A stretch of DNA of 64,000 nucleotides from an uncultured bacterium (GTDB lineage: Bacteria > Bacillota > Clostridia > Oscillospirales > Oscillospiraceae), in the NCBI GenBank assembly GCA_947643715.1, contig CANRXB010000005.1, forward strand, positions 1-64,000, given 5' to 3'. This document shows, piece after piece, positions 51,485 through 60,357 of this stretch; the first letter of the stretch is position 1, and the number at the start of each line of letters is the position of its first letter. The translations under genes and the position numbers were made by a program. The notes under the pieces are model-generated. The model was not told where the DNA came from. It was given only the letters and a program-made list of their open reading frames with translations, and searched no databases.

Positions 51485-52855
51485 ATGGATAAACGATGGA
51501 AAACAGATCTGGCGCCGGTCTGCGCCGGGCTGGGGATCCTCATGCTGGTGGCCAGCGCGGCCGTGTGCCTGATGCTGGAGCAGGGGGGATGGCTGGACCG
51601 GACGGGGATCGCGGTGGTGCTGGCGGTCTTGGCGGCGGTATCGCTGTTCTTGCTGCGCCTGGAGGGAGCCGACCGGGAGGAACTGTGGATCATGCTGTTG
51701 CCGATCGGGGCGGCTATGCTGGTCCGGGCGCTGAGCATGGATCATATCAGCGGCGATTATGTCTCGTTCTTGCGAAATTGGGCCGCGTTTTTCCGGACCT
51801 ACGGCGGATTCTCCGCTTTGGCCAACAGCGTGGGGAATTATAATATGCCGTATCTCTATTACGTCGCGTTCATGTCCTATATCGATGTGCCGGACCTATA
51901 TATGTACAAGCTGTTTTCGATCTTGTTCGACGTGGTGCTGGCATGGGGGTGTTTGCGGCTGGTCCGGTGCCTGGTCAGAGGTCATCGCGGGAGCGAAGCG
52001 CCTCTGGTCGCTTTTGCAGGAGCCCTATTGTTGCCGGTGGTGGTGCTCAACGGGGCCTATTGGGGCCAGTGTGACGTCATCTATGGCGCACTGTGCATCC
52101 ATGCCGTGGTCGCTGTGATGGAGGGGAAGAACAAGACCTCCGTGGCGTTGATGGCGGTGGCGTTCTCGTTCAAGCTCCAGGCGGTGTTCGTGCTCCCATT
52201 ATGGGGGGTACTGTGGCTGGCGAAAAAGGTCAAGTTCTGGGAGCTGTGGGTGTTCCCGCTGACCTATCTGGCCACCATCCTGCCGGCGATGGTCATGGGG
52301 AAGCCGTTGATGGACATCTTAGGCATCTATTTTGGTCAAATGATGGAGGTCCCGAATCTCGTCCTCAACGCAGCCAGTATGTATCAGTTCATCCCCGCCG
52401 ATCTCCACGCGCAGTTGGCCGAGGGTGGTCTGGCGTCCGCTGTAGGCATCGCAGCGGCGGCGGCCTTGGTACTGGTCCTGATGGCGCTGGGCTTCCGGCT
52501 CGGGGAGCGGCTGGACCGGGACGTCACCATGACCATGGCGGTGGTGCTGGCGATCGGAGTGCCCTTTTTCCTGCCCCACATGCACGAGCGGTATTTCTTC
52601 TTGGCGGACGTGTTCACCCTTTGCTGGGCCTGTGCCAATGTCCGCCGTCTGCCGGTGGCGGTGCTGGCGGGAGGCGCGTCGCTGGCCGGTTATATGGTCT
52701 ACCTGCGGCAGCGGTATAACTTCGTCCTGCGATTGGGGGGCGCCCGGTTCGGGATGCCGCTGGAGGCTCTGGCCATGCTGGCGGCGCTGATCGTTTCGAT
52801 CTGTGTGCTGACGGAGCAACTGCGCGGGGCAAAAAGTCGGGAGGGACTGACATGA
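51485..52855 (+). CDS. Polytopic mannosyltransferase-like protein (Gpi18-like)
   Basis: 456 residues, about ten membrane helices. Features of GT-C enzymes using lipid-linked sugars: an acidic first loop (DHISGDYVSFLRNWAAFFR), GAYWGQCDVIYG, SFKLQAVFVLPL and PHMHERYFFLADVF, all seen in bacterial Gpi18-like proteins. Probably adds a sugar to a lipid, glycan or protein on the outer face. AGGAGG before ATG 51485. Overlaps the exonuclease III gene by 4 bp. Confidence 0.82.
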   Translation: MDKRWKTDLAPVCAGLGILMLVASAAVCLMLEQGGWLDRTGIAVVLAVLAAVSLFLLRLEGADREELWIMLLPIGAAMLVRALSMDHISGDYVSFLRNWAAFFRTYGGFSALANSVGNYNMPYLYYVAFMSYIDVPDLYMYKLFSILFDVVLAWGCLRLVRCLVRGHRGSEAPLVAFAGALLLPVVVLNGAYWGQCDVIYGALCIHAVVAVMEGKNKTSVALMAVAFSFKLQAVFVLPLWGVLWLAKKVKFWELWVFPLTYLATILPAMVMGKPLMDILGIYFGQMMEVPNLVLNAASMYQFIPADLHAQLAEGGLASAVGIAAAAALVLVLMALGFRLGERLDRDVTMTMAVVLAIGVPFFLPHMHERYFFLADVFTLCWACANVRRLPVAVLAGGASLAGYMVYLRQRYNFVLRLGGARFGMPLEALAMLAALIVSICVLTEQLRGAKSREGLT

Positions 52856-53604
52856 AATTCGTCTCATGGAACGTGAACGGTCTGCGGGCCTGCATGAAAA
52901 AGGGGTTCGTAGAGTCTATCCTGGCGTTGGACGCCGACTTCATCTGTTTGCAGGAGACCAAGATGGAGCGCGGGCAGGCGGAGGTAGAGCTGCCCGGTTA
53001 CCATGAGTATTGGAACTCGGCAGACAAGAAAGGCTATTCCGGCACCGCCATCTTTGCCCGTCAGGAGCCTTTGGCTGTGGGCTACGGCATGGACATGGAC
53101 AAGCACGATCATGAAGGGCGGCTCATCACGCTGGAGTATCCGGATCTCTGGCTGGTGGACTGCTACACGCCCAACGCTCAGAACGAGCTGGCCCGCATCG
53201 GCTATCGCATGGAGTGGGAGGAGGATCTGCGGGACTATCTCATGAGCCTGGACAAGACCAAGCCTGTGGTGTACTGTGGGGATCTGAACGTGGCTCATGA
53301 GGAGATCGACCTGAAGAACCCCAAGACCAACCGGGGGAACGCGGGCTTTTCCGACCAGGAGCGTGCCGCTATGACCCGTCTGTTGGGGTCTGGGTTCATC
53401 GACACGTTCCGTTTGCTCCATCCGGAGGAGACGGGAGCATATTCTTGGTGGAGCTACCGCTTCAAGGCCCGGGAGAAGAACGCTGGTTGGCGTATCGATT
53501 ATTTCATCGTCTCCGACCGGCTGAAGGAACGGGTGGAGCAGGCCGCGATCCACCCGGAGATCCAGGGCAGCGACCATTGTCCGGTGTCGCTGGTCTTGAA
53601 ATAG
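52852..53604 (+). CDS. exoA: Exodeoxyribonuclease III
   Basis: 250 residues. MKFVSWNVNGLRACMKKGF, LQETKMERGQ, GDLNVAHEEIDLKNPKTNRG, and GSDHCPVSL at the end: all active-site segments of the ExoIII/APE1 family that repairs abasic sites. Normal length. Confidence 0.97.
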   Translation: MKFVSWNVNGLRACMKKGFVESILALDADFICLQETKMERGQAEVELPGYHEYWNSADKKGYSGTAIFARQEPLAVGYGMDMDKHDHEGRLITLEYPDLWLVDCYTPNAQNELARIGYRMEWEEDLRDYLMSLDKTKPVVYCGDLNVAHEEIDLKNPKTNRGNAGFSDQERAAMTRLLGSGFIDTFRLLHPEETGAYSWWSYRFKAREKNAGWRIDYFIVSDRLKERVEQAAIHPEIQGSDHCPVSLVLK

Positions 53605-53673
53605 TTTCCAGTCAGGATCTTCACTCATTTGCGAAAAAATGGGCAAGCTAGATCGGCGAAGGAGTGATGAGAC

Positions 53674-53853
53674 ATGAGACTGGACAAAAGAGCGGTCCTC
53701 CCCATCGCTGGGGCGACCATGGCGGCGGGCGCCGCTATCGGCATGATGATGATGCCCAAAAAGAAGAAGCACTCCGCTCAGAGAGCGGCGGGCAAAGCCA
53801 TCAAGGCCGTGGGCGAGGTCGTGGAGAATTTCAGCGGCTCGCTGAAGATGTGA
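53674..53853 (+). CDS. 59-residue single-pass membrane protein
   Basis: ATG 53674, GGAGTGA upstream. One hydrophobic segment with a run of four Met (PIAGATMAAGAAIGMMMMPK), a KKKKH patch, then an amphipathic helix (GKAIKAVGEVVENFSGSLKM). The arrangement resembles small sporulation or membrane-associated proteins of clostridia but I do not assign a family. A terminator follows at once. Confidence 0.6.
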   Translation: MRLDKRAVLPIAGATMAAGAAIGMMMMPKKKKHSAQRAAGKAIKAVGEVVENFSGSLKM

Positions 53854-53857
53854 GGGA

Positions 53858-53884
53858 AAGCCCCGCCGATCCGGCGGGGCTTTT
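53858..53884. terminator. Bidirectional terminator
   Basis: AAGCCCCGCCG (53858-53868) pairs with CGGCGGGGCTT (53872-53882), then TT. It lies between convergent genes. Confidence 0.9.
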
Positions 53885-54423
53885 CACATGGTGAAATGTA
53901 TGGCCACCGATTCCGGCTGGGCAGGGTCCAGCAGGAGGATCTCACGCTTTTTGTCCATAGCATAGTTGAGTGTGTATTGAGTGCCGCCGGGCGTACCGTT
54001 GAACACCGCCAGCACAGCGGCGGAGCGGTCCACCATGTATCGGTCCCGGCGGAGCATACAGTATCGGTCGTAGTTCTGCTGCACGACGGTCTCCAGGTCG
54101 CATCGGTCCAATATGGCCCGCCAGCGGCGGCGCATAGGCTCCGGCCAGCGGGCGGCTTGGGCGGGGTAGGGGACGGCGCCCTCTACGATCAAGTCCGGGC
54201 ACCTCTTGCGCAGGGACAGCGCAGCTTCGGCGAAATAGAGGTCACAGCCCATGGCCATGCCCGAGATGAAATGCCGGAACCCCCGGCGGTAGGACTCCTC
54301 CAGTTCCCGAAGCAGACTGCGCTTCAGTGCGGCGCAGCGGGGATCCTCCTCGTGCGCTCCCCAAGGCAGCTTGTCCGGCCGGTGGCCGGTAAAGCAGCAG
54401 GTATGTTCCTGGTCCGGCGCCAT
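53884..54423 (-). CDS. DUF1273 (YpsA/SLOG) family protein
   Basis: 179 residues from ATG 54423, six bases after AAAGGAGGG. CCFTGHRPDKLPWGAHEEDP near the start, SGMAMGCDLYFAEAALSLRK, and the C-terminal DRSAAVLAVFNGTPGGTQYT match DUF1273, a Rossmann-like SLOG fold predicted to bind nucleotide-related ligands. B. subtilis YpsA is the nearest characterised relative. Confidence 0.9.
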   Translation of the reverse strand: MAPDQEHTCCFTGHRPDKLPWGAHEEDPRCAALKRSLLRELEESYRRGFRHFISGMAMGCDLYFAEAALSLRKRCPDLIVEGAVPYPAQAARWPEPMRRRWRAILDRCDLETVVQQNYDRYCMLRRDRYMVDRSAAVLAVFNGTPGGTQYTLNYAMDKKREILLLDPAQPESVAIHFTM

Positions 54424-54532
54424 AGCACGCCCTCCTTTCGGATCGATCGATATGATCGTACTATAATTTTGGCGATCCGTCAAGAGCGATAAAATACCCG
54501 TTCAAAGCAAAGAGAGATCCAGCAAAAAAGAG

Positions 54533-54561
54533 TTGAATCCCCGGGGTATATGTCATATAAT
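54533..54561 (+). promoter_or_regulatory. Promoter of the FMN-riboswitch transcript
   Basis: TTGAAT (54533-54538), 17 bp, TATAAT (54556-54561), about 20 bp ahead of the riboswitch. Confidence 0.8.
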
Positions 54562-54584
54562 GATGGCGGAACAAGTGAATGGAT

Positions 54585-54710
54585 GTCTTCAGGGCGGGGT
54601 GAGATCCCCCACTGGCGGTAAAGGAGGAGGACCTCCTGAGTCCGCGACCCGCGAAAGCGGTCGACCCGGTGAGATCCCGGGACCAACGGTATAGTCCGGA
54701 TGGAAGAAGA
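54585..54710 (+). promoter_or_regulatory. FMN riboswitch (RFN element)
   Basis: Conserved core segments in order: TCAGGGCGGGGTGAGATCCC, CACTGGCGGTAA, GAGTCCGCGACCCGCG, GGTCGACCCGGTGAGATCCC, and ACGGTATAGTCCGGATGGAA, closed by the P1 arms GTCTTC and GAAGAC. It senses FMN and controls the riboflavin transporter gene that follows. Confidence 0.97.
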
Positions 54711-54794
54711 CGTGCGACCCTCCTGTGGAAGTAGTGTTGCGTCTGGAAGACAGTCTTTTCAGGCGTTTCATACTTATTTTAGGAGGGATTTTTT

Positions 54795-55385
54795 ATGCGC
54801 AAGGAACAGATCAAAAAGCTGGTCGTCATGGCCATGCTGGCGGCCCTGTCGGTGGTGCTCATCGCCGCCATCCACCTGCCGCTCATCCCTGCGGTGGCTT
54901 TTTTGGAGTATGACCCCGCCGACATCCCAATCCTCATCGGAGCCATGGCATACGGTCCGGCCGCTGGACTGGTGCTCACGGTGGTAGCCGCAGTCATCCA
55001 GGGCACGTTCATCAGCACCACCGGCCCTTGGGGCATCCTCATGCACATCATCGCCACCGGGGCGATGTCCTTCGTGGCCAGCACCATCTATAAGTACCGC
55101 CGCACCCGTTCGGGAGCGGCGATCGGCCTGGTGTGCGGCACCCTGGTCCGGGGCCTGGTGATGGTCCCCGCGAACCATTTCATCACGCCTGTCTGGATGG
55201 GCGCGCCCACCGAGGCGGTGGATTCGCTGATGCTGTCCGGGATCCTGCCGTTCAACCTGTTGGTGGGAGCCATCAATTCGGCGGTCACGTTCCTGGTGTA
55301 CAAAACGGTGTCCCGTTTCATCATCCATGGCGAGCCCATCTCTGCGAGGCGGTCCGGTGTGGTGGAGGCCACCGGAGAGTCCTGA
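54795..55385 (+). CDS. ribU: Riboflavin ECF transporter S component
   Basis: 196 residues, about six helices. Start MRKEQIKKLVVMAMLAALSV, then FLEYDPADIPILIGAMAYGP, a hallmark of RibU, and a C-terminal NxxxxVGAIN-like helix (LLVGAINSAVTFLVYKTV). Needs the general EcfA/A'/T module, not in this window. The FMN riboswitch directly upstream confirms the substrate. AGGAGGG (54781-54787) is the ribosome site. Confidence 0.94.
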   Translation: MRKEQIKKLVVMAMLAALSVVLIAAIHLPLIPAVAFLEYDPADIPILIGAMAYGPAAGLVLTVVAAVIQGTFISTTGPWGILMHIIATGAMSFVASTIYKYRRTRSGAAIGLVCGTLVRGLVMVPANHFITPVWMGAPTEAVDSLMLSGILPFNLLVGAINSAVTFLVYKTVSRFIIHGEPISARRSGVVEATGES

Positions 55386-55414
55386 GCGGTGACATCGAAA
55401 GCATAGATGCCCCA

Positions 55415-55451
55415 GAGGCGGCGTGGTTCGAGCCACGCCGCCTCTTTTTCG
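55415..55451 (+). terminator. Terminator after ribU
   Basis: AGAGGCGGCGTGG (55415-55427) pairs exactly with CCACGCCGCCTCT (55434-55446), followed by TTTTTC. Confidence 0.92.
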
Positions 55452-55684
55452 TGGCCCATTTGGACAGATCTCGTGTCCGCGGACTTTTGAAGAGACCGTC
55501 CCCTGTACCGCAGCATATGATAGAGTGGCTGCCGGAGTATGGGACGAGCGCATGAGAACGAAGCTGTGACGACGAAGAGCGGCCCCATCTTACTGGCGGC
55601 TGGTCGTTTTGAGCATGTCCATCTGCAAAAAACACCCTTAGTTCCGCCTGGAATCCTGCGGGCGGTAGAAAAGAGGGATCTTAT

Positions 55685-56590
55685 ATGCAGCGATTTCAAT
55701 GGCAGGATCGCTTCAGTATCGGCGTGGATATCGTGGACCAGGCGCACCGCAGGCTCTTTTCCATCGTGCAGAAGATCATGGAACTCTATGTCGAAAAGCA
55801 TGAGAGCAAGTTCGCCTGCGTGGAAGGGATCAAATATTTCAAAGCCTACACCCTCAAGCATTTTGCGGAGGAGGAGGCTTATATGCGTGAGATCGGATAT
55901 CCTGGCTATCTGGTCCACAAGAAGATACACGACAGGATGAGACGGGAGACGCTCCCGGCCCTGGAGCGGGAGCTTTATGCCACCGATTTTTCCATCGAGG
56001 CAGTGCAGCACTTTATCGGTGTCTGCATCGGGTGGCTGACCGGGCATATCATGATCGAAGATCGGGCCCTGACCGGAAAGACGGCTGTCGGGCCGGTCCC
56101 ACTAGAGATGAGCGATGAACTGTCCATGATCCACACGCTGATCGTCCACCCCTTACAGGAGATATTGGGACTCAGCGTCCAGTTCGTAGGGGAATATTCC
56201 AGCAATGACATGATCGTGGACGCACAATATTATGAACTGACCTATTGCGGCAAACAAGGGCAAAAGCTGCGGTTCCTCCTGATCATCGGGGAAGAGCCGC
56301 TGCTGCGTGCGGCCGGGCTGATGTTCGGAGTCGAGTTCTACTCGATGGACGAGATCGCCCGATTCGCCATCCGTGAGATCGCCCACAACCTGCTGCAGCG
56401 GGCGGCGGCCCATTTCGGAGAGGATCCGAATGGATATCAACTGGAAAGGGATCGTTTTTTGGACTCCGAGGGATACCGCGAAGAGTTCGGAGAGCATGTC
56501 CCGCAGTACAGCTTGATGTTCTGTGTAAAGCGGGACTGCTTCGCCCTTTGCATCGACCAGACCCCAGGGGATACCGAAGCAGGGCACTGA
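55685..56590 (+). CDS. Bacteriohemerythrin with C-terminal extension
   Basis: 301 residues. The first ~140 form a hemerythrin domain with di-iron ligands His21 (DQAHRRLF), His59/Glu63 (HFAEEE), His78/His82 (HKKIH) and HIMIED. The rest (about 150-295) is a second domain with IVDAQYYELTYCGKQGQKLR, MDEIARFAIREIAHNLLQRA; its order of strands and a helix with E..N recalls CheX/CheC-like phosphatases, but I am not sure. Possible oxygen or nitric oxide sensor. The start ATG 55685 is 13 bases after a weak GAGGG. Confidence 0.82.
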   Translation: MQRFQWQDRFSIGVDIVDQAHRRLFSIVQKIMELYVEKHESKFACVEGIKYFKAYTLKHFAEEEAYMREIGYPGYLVHKKIHDRMRRETLPALERELYATDFSIEAVQHFIGVCIGWLTGHIMIEDRALTGKTAVGPVPLEMSDELSMIHTLIVHPLQEILGLSVQFVGEYSSNDMIVDAQYYELTYCGKQGQKLRFLLIIGEEPLLRAAGLMFGVEFYSMDEIARFAIREIAHNLLQRAAAHFGEDPNGYQLERDRFLDSEGYREEFGEHVPQYSLMFCVKRDCFALCIDQTPGDTEAGH

Positions 56591-56601
56591 GGCCAGACGA
56601 T

Positions 56602-56644
56602 ACGATCCGGACCCAGCTCCGTTTGGAGGTCGGTTCCGGATCGT
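56602..56644. terminator. Hairpin between convergent genes
   Basis: ACGATCCGGA (56602-56611) pairs with TCCGGATCGT (56635-56644), with CTCC/GGAG inside. It lies between the hemerythrin and pseudouridine synthase genes. No long T run. Confidence 0.6.
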
Positions 56645-56681
56645 CGCTTGTTCGTGTCATATCGTTTTGGACGGTCGCCGC

Positions 56682-57572
56682 TCAGTGGAACGGCCGGTTG
56701 AAATCCCTGGGCATCTTGGCCTTGAACACGACCGGCTCTCCCGTCGCGGGGTGGGTGAAGGCCAGCTCGTTGGCGTGGAGGCATAACCGGCCGATGGGAT
56801 TGGTGCGGGAGCCATATTGTTTGTCTCCGGCCACAGGACAGCCCAGCTCCTTCATGTGGACGCGGATCTGATTCTTGCGGCCTGTTTCGATGGTGATGTC
56901 CAACAGGGCGTACCCGCTGCCGGCCTTGACCACCTGGTAGCTGGTGACGGCCTCTTTCGCCCCTGGGCCGGGCTGGCCGGAAAAAACGAGATGGGTGTCA
57001 GTCTCCACCAACCAGGAGCGGATGGTGTCCCGTTCCGGCTTGGGTACTCCCTCCACCACCGCCAGATAGCCCCGGCGGACGATCATATCGTTCCAGTGGG
57101 CCTGGAACAGCTCTTTGGTCTCCGGGTCCCGGGCGAACATGAGCACGCCCGAGGTGTCCCGGTCCAGCCGGTGCAGGACATAGATGCGATCGTCTATCCG
57201 TTTGCTCTTCACATAGTCGGTGACCATGTGATAGGCGGTGCGGAGCTTTTCCTTCTCATTGGCCACGCTGAGCAGCTTGGCGGGTTTGTTCACCACGATG
57301 AGGTGTTCGTCTTCATAGAGGATGGGGAAGGGGAGGGCGTCCGCGCGGGGAGCGGAGGAGGGAAGGATGGTCACCTTCTGTCCGGGGAGGAGGGGCGTGT
57401 CGAACCGGGAGACAGGGACTCCGTCCACGGCCACCAGCCGCCGGGAGAGCAGGGATTTCACGTTGTTGCGGCTCTTGCCCTTCACGCTGGCGAGCAGGAA
57501 GGGGAGCAGAGTGGTGGGTCCGTCCACCGGGAAAACGGGGGCTTCGCCCCGTCGTTTGTCATTGTGTTCCAT
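56682..57572 (-). CDS. RluA-family pseudouridine synthase
   Basis: 296 residues from ATG 57572. N-terminal S4-like RNA-binding part (KSRNNVKSLLSRRLVAVDGV), catalytic HRLDRDTSGVLMFARD with the Asp nucleophile, then GYLAVVEGVP and RKNQIRVHMKELGCPVAGDK. Group is RluA/RluC/RluD/TruC; target rRNA or tRNA site cannot be told. Confidence 0.93.
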   Translation of the reverse strand: MEHNDKRRGEAPVFPVDGPTTLLPFLLASVKGKSRNNVKSLLSRRLVAVDGVPVSRFDTPLLPGQKVTILPSSAPRADALPFPILYEDEHLIVVNKPAKLLSVANEKEKLRTAYHMVTDYVKSKRIDDRIYVLHRLDRDTSGVLMFARDPETKELFQAHWNDMIVRRGYLAVVEGVPKPERDTIRSWLVETDTHLVFSGQPGPGAKEAVTSYQVVKAGSGYALLDITIETGRKNQIRVHMKELGCPVAGDKQYGSRTNPIGRLCLHANELAFTHPATGEPVVFKAKMPRDFNRPFH

Positions 57573-57727
57573 AAAGACCGCCTTTCCAGGTCTTCTCCCG
57601 GCCTTGCGGCGGAGAAAACTGCTGCTGTATGGGTATTGTATCACAGCCGGAAGGAAAAGTCCATGAAATTCCAGAGGACAAGCAAGACGGGGCGATCTTC
57701 GTCATAAGCTTTCCAGAGGTGATGAAC

Positions 57728-58003
57728 GTGGGTGAAAAAGACGGCCTGCTGCTTCGGGCGTCCCGATTGTTCGATCTGCCCGCCGACGCCCTGGCAGGCG
57801 CGCCGCGAGTAGAGGTGGTCGGAGACGGAGAGCTGCGCATGGGCCCTCATCGGGGGATCTTGGCCTATGGGCCGGAGGAGATCCACATTTCCGGCGGCAG
57901 CATGGTGATACTGGTGCGGGGCGCCGGTTTGGAGCTGCGGGCCATGACGCCGGAGGAGCTGCTCATCACAGGGACCATCACGGCTGTGGAATTCATGAGG
58001 TGA
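57728..58003 (+). CDS. yqfC: Sporulation protein YqfC (YabP-like)
   Basis: 91 residues from GTG 57728, five bases after AGAGGTGA. RLFDLPADALAGAPRVEVVG, then GHRGILAYGPEEIHI-type beta segment (MGPHRGILAYGPEEIHISGG) and GLELRAMTPEELLITGTI match YqfC. Mother-cell sporulation protein, co-transcribed with yqfD in relatives. Longer upstream starts would extend the family's usual N-terminus by 33 residues. Confidence 0.88.
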   Translation: MGEKDGLLLRASRLFDLPADALAGAPRVEVVGDGELRMGPHRGILAYGPEEIHISGGSMVILVRGAGLELRAMTPEELLITGTITAVEFMR

Positions 58004-58007
58004 CGGC

Positions 58008-59231
58008 ATGAAAAAGCTCATCAACCTGCTGCGAGGTTATGTGGAGATCGAGGCCATCGGGGCTTTCCCGGAACGGCTGCTGAATCTGTGCGCCCAGAAC
58101 AGACTGCAATTTTGGAAGCTGTGCTGGATCGATGCGACCAGCTTCACCTTCCGCATCGCCTTGTCGGACCGCAAACGGTTGGACGAGTTGGCGCAGCGTT
58201 CCATGTGCCGGCTCACCGAGCGGGGCCGCCGAGGGGCGGCGGCGGTAGCGCAGGGCATCCTCCAACGGCGGTGGGGCTTCGTGGCAGGCGTGGTGTTCTG
58301 CTTCGTAGCGGTGAGCTTCCTGTCTCAGTTCCTGCTGGTCATAGAGGTGACGGGCAATGAGACCACCCCCACCGCCGTCATCCTCTCCCAGCTCCAGCGG
58401 GTGGGGGTCCGCCCTGGGGCCTATGGCCCGTCCATCCCGGAAAAAGAGGCCGCGAACGCTGCCCTGCTGGGCCTGCCGGAGCTTTCCTATATGGCGATCA
58501 ACATCTATGGGACTCGGGCGGAGGTGGTGGTGCATGAAGCGGAAAAAAAGCCGAAGCTGCTGGATGAAAGCACGCCGGCGGATATCGTGGCGGAGGTGGA
58601 CGGTATCATCGAGGACATTCAGGCAGAGGCGGGGCGCCCTATGTTCCAGGATGGAGATATCGTAGCCAAAGGGGAGGTGCTCATCACCGGAGACCTGGAC
58701 CTGAAGGAGCCGGAAGGGGGCACGGTGGACCTGGGCCACCTCATCGTCCGCGCCGTTGGCTCCGTGACTGCCCGGACGTGGCGCACATTGGAGGAGACGA
58801 TCCCCCTCACATGTCAGGTGAAGGCATACACCGGGGAGGAGCGCACCGGGTATGGCGTGAAGATCTTGTGGTTCGACGTGGATTTTTTTCAAAACAGTAG
58901 CATTTCTGATGGGAGATATGATAAAATAACCAAGACTGAACAGCTCGTCCTATTTGGCCGCGCGTTCCCCGTCTGGCTGACCACCACCACGCTGCGTGGG
59001 TATACGCTGGAAGAACGGCCGCTCGACCAGGAGCAGGCGTCCGTCCGGCTGGAACAGGCCCTGGCAGCCCGGCTGGACGGACTGCTGGAAGCGAACCAGG
59101 GCGAGGTGCTCCGCGCCGATTTCACGGCGAAGGAAGAGGACGGGCGGCTCACCGTCACGCTGTTGGCGGAATGCCGGGAGAAGATCGGCCGTACCATAGA
59201 ACGTCCCGGGGAGACGGGCCGGCACTTTTGA
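58008..59231 (+). CDS. yqfD: Sporulation protein YqfD
   Basis: 407 residues. A soluble N-terminus (LRGYVEIEAIGAFPERLLNL), one helix (about 87-110, WGFVAGVVFCFVAVSFLSQF), then POTRA-like and beta domains (IEVTGNETTPTAVI; VFGAKGEVLITG-like DGDIVAKGEVLITGDL). Required for a sigma-E/sigma-G dependent stage in B. subtilis. Four bases after yqfC. Confidence 0.93.
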   Translation: MKKLINLLRGYVEIEAIGAFPERLLNLCAQNRLQFWKLCWIDATSFTFRIALSDRKRLDELAQRSMCRLTERGRRGAAAVAQGILQRRWGFVAGVVFCFVAVSFLSQFLLVIEVTGNETTPTAVILSQLQRVGVRPGAYGPSIPEKEAANAALLGLPELSYMAINIYGTRAEVVVHEAEKKPKLLDESTPADIVAEVDGIIEDIQAEAGRPMFQDGDIVAKGEVLITGDLDLKEPEGGTVDLGHLIVRAVGSVTARTWRTLEETIPLTCQVKAYTGEERTGYGVKILWFDVDFFQNSSISDGRYDKITKTEQLVLFGRAFPVWLTTTTLRGYTLEERPLDQEQASVRLEQALAARLDGLLEANQGEVLRADFTAKEEDGRLTVTLLAECREKIGRTIERPGETGRHF

Positions 59232-59315
59232 GCCGATGACGCCGGCCGGATCGTGGCGGCGGACCGGGAGACACGAAGGACAGCGGATGAAGGACCGCGT
59301 GAAGGAGAAATACCA

Positions 59316-60293
59316 ATGATAGAGCAGAGCATCAGTATCGAGCGCATGGAGGAAGCCGTCGATTTGTTCGGTATGTTCGACGAAAATATCCGCCTCATCG
59401 AGCAGGAGCTGGACGTGTTGGTGGTGAACCGGGAGTCCGCGCTGAAGATCAGCGGTGAGGGCGAGAACGTCATGCTGGCGGTGAAGGCCATCCAGGGGCT
59501 GCTCACCCTGTCCGCGAAGGGGGAGACCATCGGCCAGCAGAACGTGCGGTATATCATCGAACTGGTGCGTTCGGGCAACGAGAGCAAGATCGCCAAGCTC
59601 GCGGGGGACGTGGTGTGTGTCACCGCCAAGGGCAAGCCCATCAAGGCCAAGACCATCGGCCAGCAGCGATATGTGGACGCCATCAAGAACGACACCATCA
59701 CGATCGGCGTGGGTCCTGCCGGGACCGGAAAGACCTATCTCGCGGTGGCGGCGGCGGTGGCGGCTTTTCGGGAAAAGCAGATCAACCGAATCATCCTCAC
59801 CCGCCCCGCAGTGGAGGCGGGTGAGCGGCTCGGTTTCCTTCCTGGCGACCTGCAATCCAAGGTGGATCCGTACCTGCGGCCTTTGTACGATGCGCTGTTC
59901 GATATGCTGGGGGCGGAGACCTATCAGAAATATCTGGAGCGGGGGAACATCGAGGTGGCTCCGCTGGCCTACATGCGAGGGCGGACGCTGGACGACAGCT
60001 TCATCATCTTGGACGAGGCCCAGAACACCAGCAGGGAACAGATGAAGATGTTCCTCACCCGGCTGGGCTTCGGCTCCAAAATCGTCATCACAGGAGACGC
60101 AACGCAGGTCGATCTGCCCGCTGACAAGGTCTCCGGCTTGAAAGAGGCCATGCGGGTGCTGAAAGGCGTAGAGGACATCGCCATCTGCCAGCTCACTGGA
60201 GCGGACGTGGTGCGGCATGTCATCGTCCAGCGCATCATAAAAGCGTATGAGGACGATGAGAAGCGCCGCGCAGCCAAGCGGGACAAGCGTTGA
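59316..60293 (+). CDS. phoH: PhoH-family ATPase
   Basis: 325 residues from ATG 59316 (AAGGAG eight bases upstream). Walker A GPAGTGKT near 133-140, LTRPAVEAGERLGFLPGDLQ, Walker B FIILDEAQNTSREQMKMFLT and TGDATQVDLP. PhoL type, usually upstream of ybeY, as here, and linked to rRNA processing. Confidence 0.95.
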   Translation: MIEQSISIERMEEAVDLFGMFDENIRLIEQELDVLVVNRESALKISGEGENVMLAVKAIQGLLTLSAKGETIGQQNVRYIIELVRSGNESKIAKLAGDVVCVTAKGKPIKAKTIGQQRYVDAIKNDTITIGVGPAGTGKTYLAVAAAVAAFREKQINRIILTRPAVEAGERLGFLPGDLQSKVDPYLRPLYDALFDMLGAETYQKYLERGNIEVAPLAYMRGRTLDDSFIILDEAQNTSREQMKMFLTRLGFGSKIVITGDATQVDLPADKVSGLKEAMRVLKGVEDIAICQLTGADVVRHVIVQRIIKAYEDDEKRRAAKRDKR

Positions 60294-60357
60294 GGGATGC
60301 AGGAGGACAGGCGTGGTATCAAGAAAAGGGCTGCTTGTATATAGAGGGGGTATCGAT

